NCBI GenBank assembly: GCA_002428895.1
Contig: DIYC01000093.1
Span: forward strand, 725-7,958
DNA: 7,234 nt
Origin: Burkholderiales bacterium UBA6064
GTDB taxonomy: Bacteria > Pseudomonadota > Gammaproteobacteria > Burkholderiales > Burkholderiaceae_B
Reading direction: 5' to 3'
Made by a program: the position numbers and the translations under genes
Notes under the pieces: generated by a model
Database searches by the model: none
What the model was told of the DNA's origin: nothing
Seen by the model: the letters and a program-made list of their open reading frames with translations, nothing else
Shown: positions 6,275 through 7,234 of the stretch, piece after piece
How the letters are laid out: each line of letters begins with the position of its first letter
How positions within the stretch are numbered: position 1 is the first letter of the stretch

Positions 6275-6391
6275 CAGCTGTTCTAAGAACATTCCCAATT
6301 TATTTTTTTATTGACGAAAGGGCAAACTATTATATTTATCTGACCAGATGCAATACAATACAACGTGCATCAATTCGTGGGTAGGCAACTG
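6275..6391. promoter_or_regulatory. AT-rich gap with a weak promoter candidate for the ydcH-like/yoaA pair
   Basis: After the defence genes comes an AT-rich gap. TTGACG at 6311-6316 is a good -35 candidate; the following TATTATATTTATC (6328-6340) offers several imperfect -10 hexamers, but none combines good sequence with 16-18 base spacing. A short palindrome GTTCT-A-AGAAC lies at 6280-6290 and a run of T at 6303-6309; the stem is too short to call a terminator with confidence. Confidence 0.3.
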
Positions 6392-6601
6392 ATGGAGAAG
6401 GTTCAAAATCAAGAATACATTCGTAAACGAATACTCGAGTTGCAAGTAGAACATCGAGATTTAGACCAAATGATTAATGTACTGACTCAGCAAACTTCGA
6501 TTGATGAATTGCAGTTAAGGCGCATTAAAAAAAGAAAACTACAAATAAAAGACAAGATTCTCATGCTGCAAATGCAGTTAGAGCCAGATATTTTGGCTTA
6601 A
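6392..6601 (+). CDS. DUF465/YdcH-family small protein
   Basis: This 69-residue, highly charged helical protein matches the DUF465 (YdcH) family, whose members are short antiparallel-helix proteins of unknown function. Family features visible are LQVEHRDLDQMINVL (about residues 15-29), then DELQLRRIKKRKLQIKDKI (about 38-56), then a terminal EPDILA. The ATG at 6392 is chosen over an in-frame GTG at 6365 because it has GGTAGG six bases upstream and gives the usual family length. The yoaA-type helicase gene starts 40 bases downstream in the same direction with no terminator between, so the two may be cotranscribed. There is no signal peptide and no link to the defence genes. Confidence 0.88.
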   Translation: MEKVQNQEYIRKRILELQVEHRDLDQMINVLTQQTSIDELQLRRIKKRKLQIKDKILMLQMQLEPDILA

Positions 6602-6641
6602 ATCAATATAAAGTGTTTTCTTTATTCTGCGTTATTAGTAC

Positions 6642-7234
6642 ATGTCTCGTATTGAATCTGATTTTATGTGTGAAGTTCAAAATGCTTTTTCAGCCAATGG
6701 TATTTTGGCCAATCGCATTAAAGGCTTTGCGCCTCGCCAGTCGCAGTCTGACATGGCGGTTGCTGTGGCTCATGCGATTACTCATGGCACGCAATTGGTG
6801 GTTGAAGCGGGTACCGGCACGGGCAAAACCTTTGCTTACTTAACTCCAGCGTTAATGTCTCAAAAGCGGGTGTTGTTGTCTACTGCAACTAAAAATTTGC
6901 AAGATCAGTTGTTTCAAAAAGATTTGCCTTTGGTTCGTTCTACGTTGAATCTTCCAGTTAGCGTGGCTTTATTAAAAGGGCGAAAAAATTATCTTTGCCA
7001 CTTTCACTTAGAGCGCTTAAGTCTAGACGGGCAGCTTGCTAGTAAACAAGAATTACTCGATTTAAAAAAAATTCAGTCCTTCATGCAAATTACGTCAACA
7101 GGTGACAAATCAGAATGTTTTGGCGTCGCTGAAAATTCACCGGTTTGGTCTTCGGTGACGTCGACGAAAGACAATTGCTTGGGTGGGCAGTGCCCTTATT
7201 ATGCCGATTGTTTTGTGCAAAAAGCACGTAAATT
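6642..7234 (+). CDS. yoaA: YoaA/DinG-type iron-sulfur superfamily 2 DNA helicase (5' part, runs off right edge)
   Basis: YoaA is an XPD-like 5'-3' DNA helicase with a 4Fe-4S cluster, acting in DNA repair in E. coli with the clamp-loader protein HolC. The first 197 codons of about 635 are present. Motifs: GFAPRQSQSDMAVAV (Q-motif-like region, residues 28-42), Walker A AGTGTGKT at 56-63, motif Ia TKNLQDQL at 83-90, and the four cluster cysteines Cys119 (NYLC), Cys179 (DNCLG), Cys184 (QCP) and Cys190 (DCF). VTSTKDNCLGGQCPYYADCF is nearly the YoaA sequence and separates it from DinG. The ATG at 6642 gives a slightly longer N-terminus than E. coli YoaA; ATG 6666 is an alternative, and neither has a clear ribosome binding site. 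Helicase motifs II-VI lie beyond the window. Confidence 0.94.
   Translation, partial: MSRIESDFMCEVQNAFSANGILANRIKGFAPRQSQSDMAVAVAHAITHGTQLVVEAGTGTGKTFAYLTPALMSQKRVLLSTATKNLQDQLFQKDLPLVRSTLNLPVSVALLKGRKNYLCHFHLERLSLDGQLASKQELLDLKKIQSFMQITSTGDKSECFGVAENSPVWSSVTSTKDNCLGGQCPYYADCFVQKARK

Noticed and set aside
6261..6277. LexA-like box CTGT...ACAG at the end of the DUF4276 gene
   Set aside because: The spacer is 9 bases, not the 8 of the enterobacterial SOS box, and it is far from the yoaA start.
6613..6843. Plus-strand open frame overlapping the start of yoaA
   Set aside because: It is out of frame with the helicase motifs and its stop falls in the Walker A region; the yoaA frame is clearly the coding one.

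Overview
The window looks like chromosomal DNA of a moderately AT-rich gammaproteobacterium (or a close relative). The taxon is inferred from gene content: Tex, a DUF465/YdcH-like protein and a YoaA-type helicase match enterobacterial and pseudomonad versions closely. No rRNA, tRNA, CRISPR array or transposase was seen.

Layout. On the minus strand, 1-1433 is the 5' part of tex (transcription accessory protein, cut by the left edge). Upstream of it in the same direction is an unrecognised HEXXH putative zinc metallopeptidase (1504-2874). A 222-base divergent intergenic region carries two adjacent inverted repeats. On the plus strand follow a small putative lipoprotein with a Pro-Lys repeat tail (3097-3549), an Mrr-type methyl-directed restriction endonuclease (3628-4527), an ABC/AAA-type ATPase (4572-5687) and a DUF4276/TOPRIM-like protein (5681-6274) that overlaps the ATPase gene by 7 bases. 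After a short AT-rich gap come a DUF465/YdcH-family small protein (6392-6601) and the 5' part of a YoaA/DinG-type iron-sulfur helicase (6642-7234, cut by the right edge).

How the genes work together. The block 3628-6274 reads as a compact anti-phage defence island between housekeeping genes. Mrr would cleave DNA carrying foreign methylation. The ATPase plus DUF4276 pair has the architecture of a two-gene OLD/PARIS-like system, with an SMC/Rad50-like ATPase sensor and a TOPRIM-like effector. The exact subtype and any cooperation with Mrr are inference.

The strongest anomaly is inside tex. The 240 bases at the left edge are about 67% GC with almost exclusively G/C-ending codons, while the rest of the gene is much more AT-rich. 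The protein frame stays intact across the switch, which falls on a highly conserved motif. This is either homologous recombination with a GC-rich relative or a chimeric assembly at a contig end.
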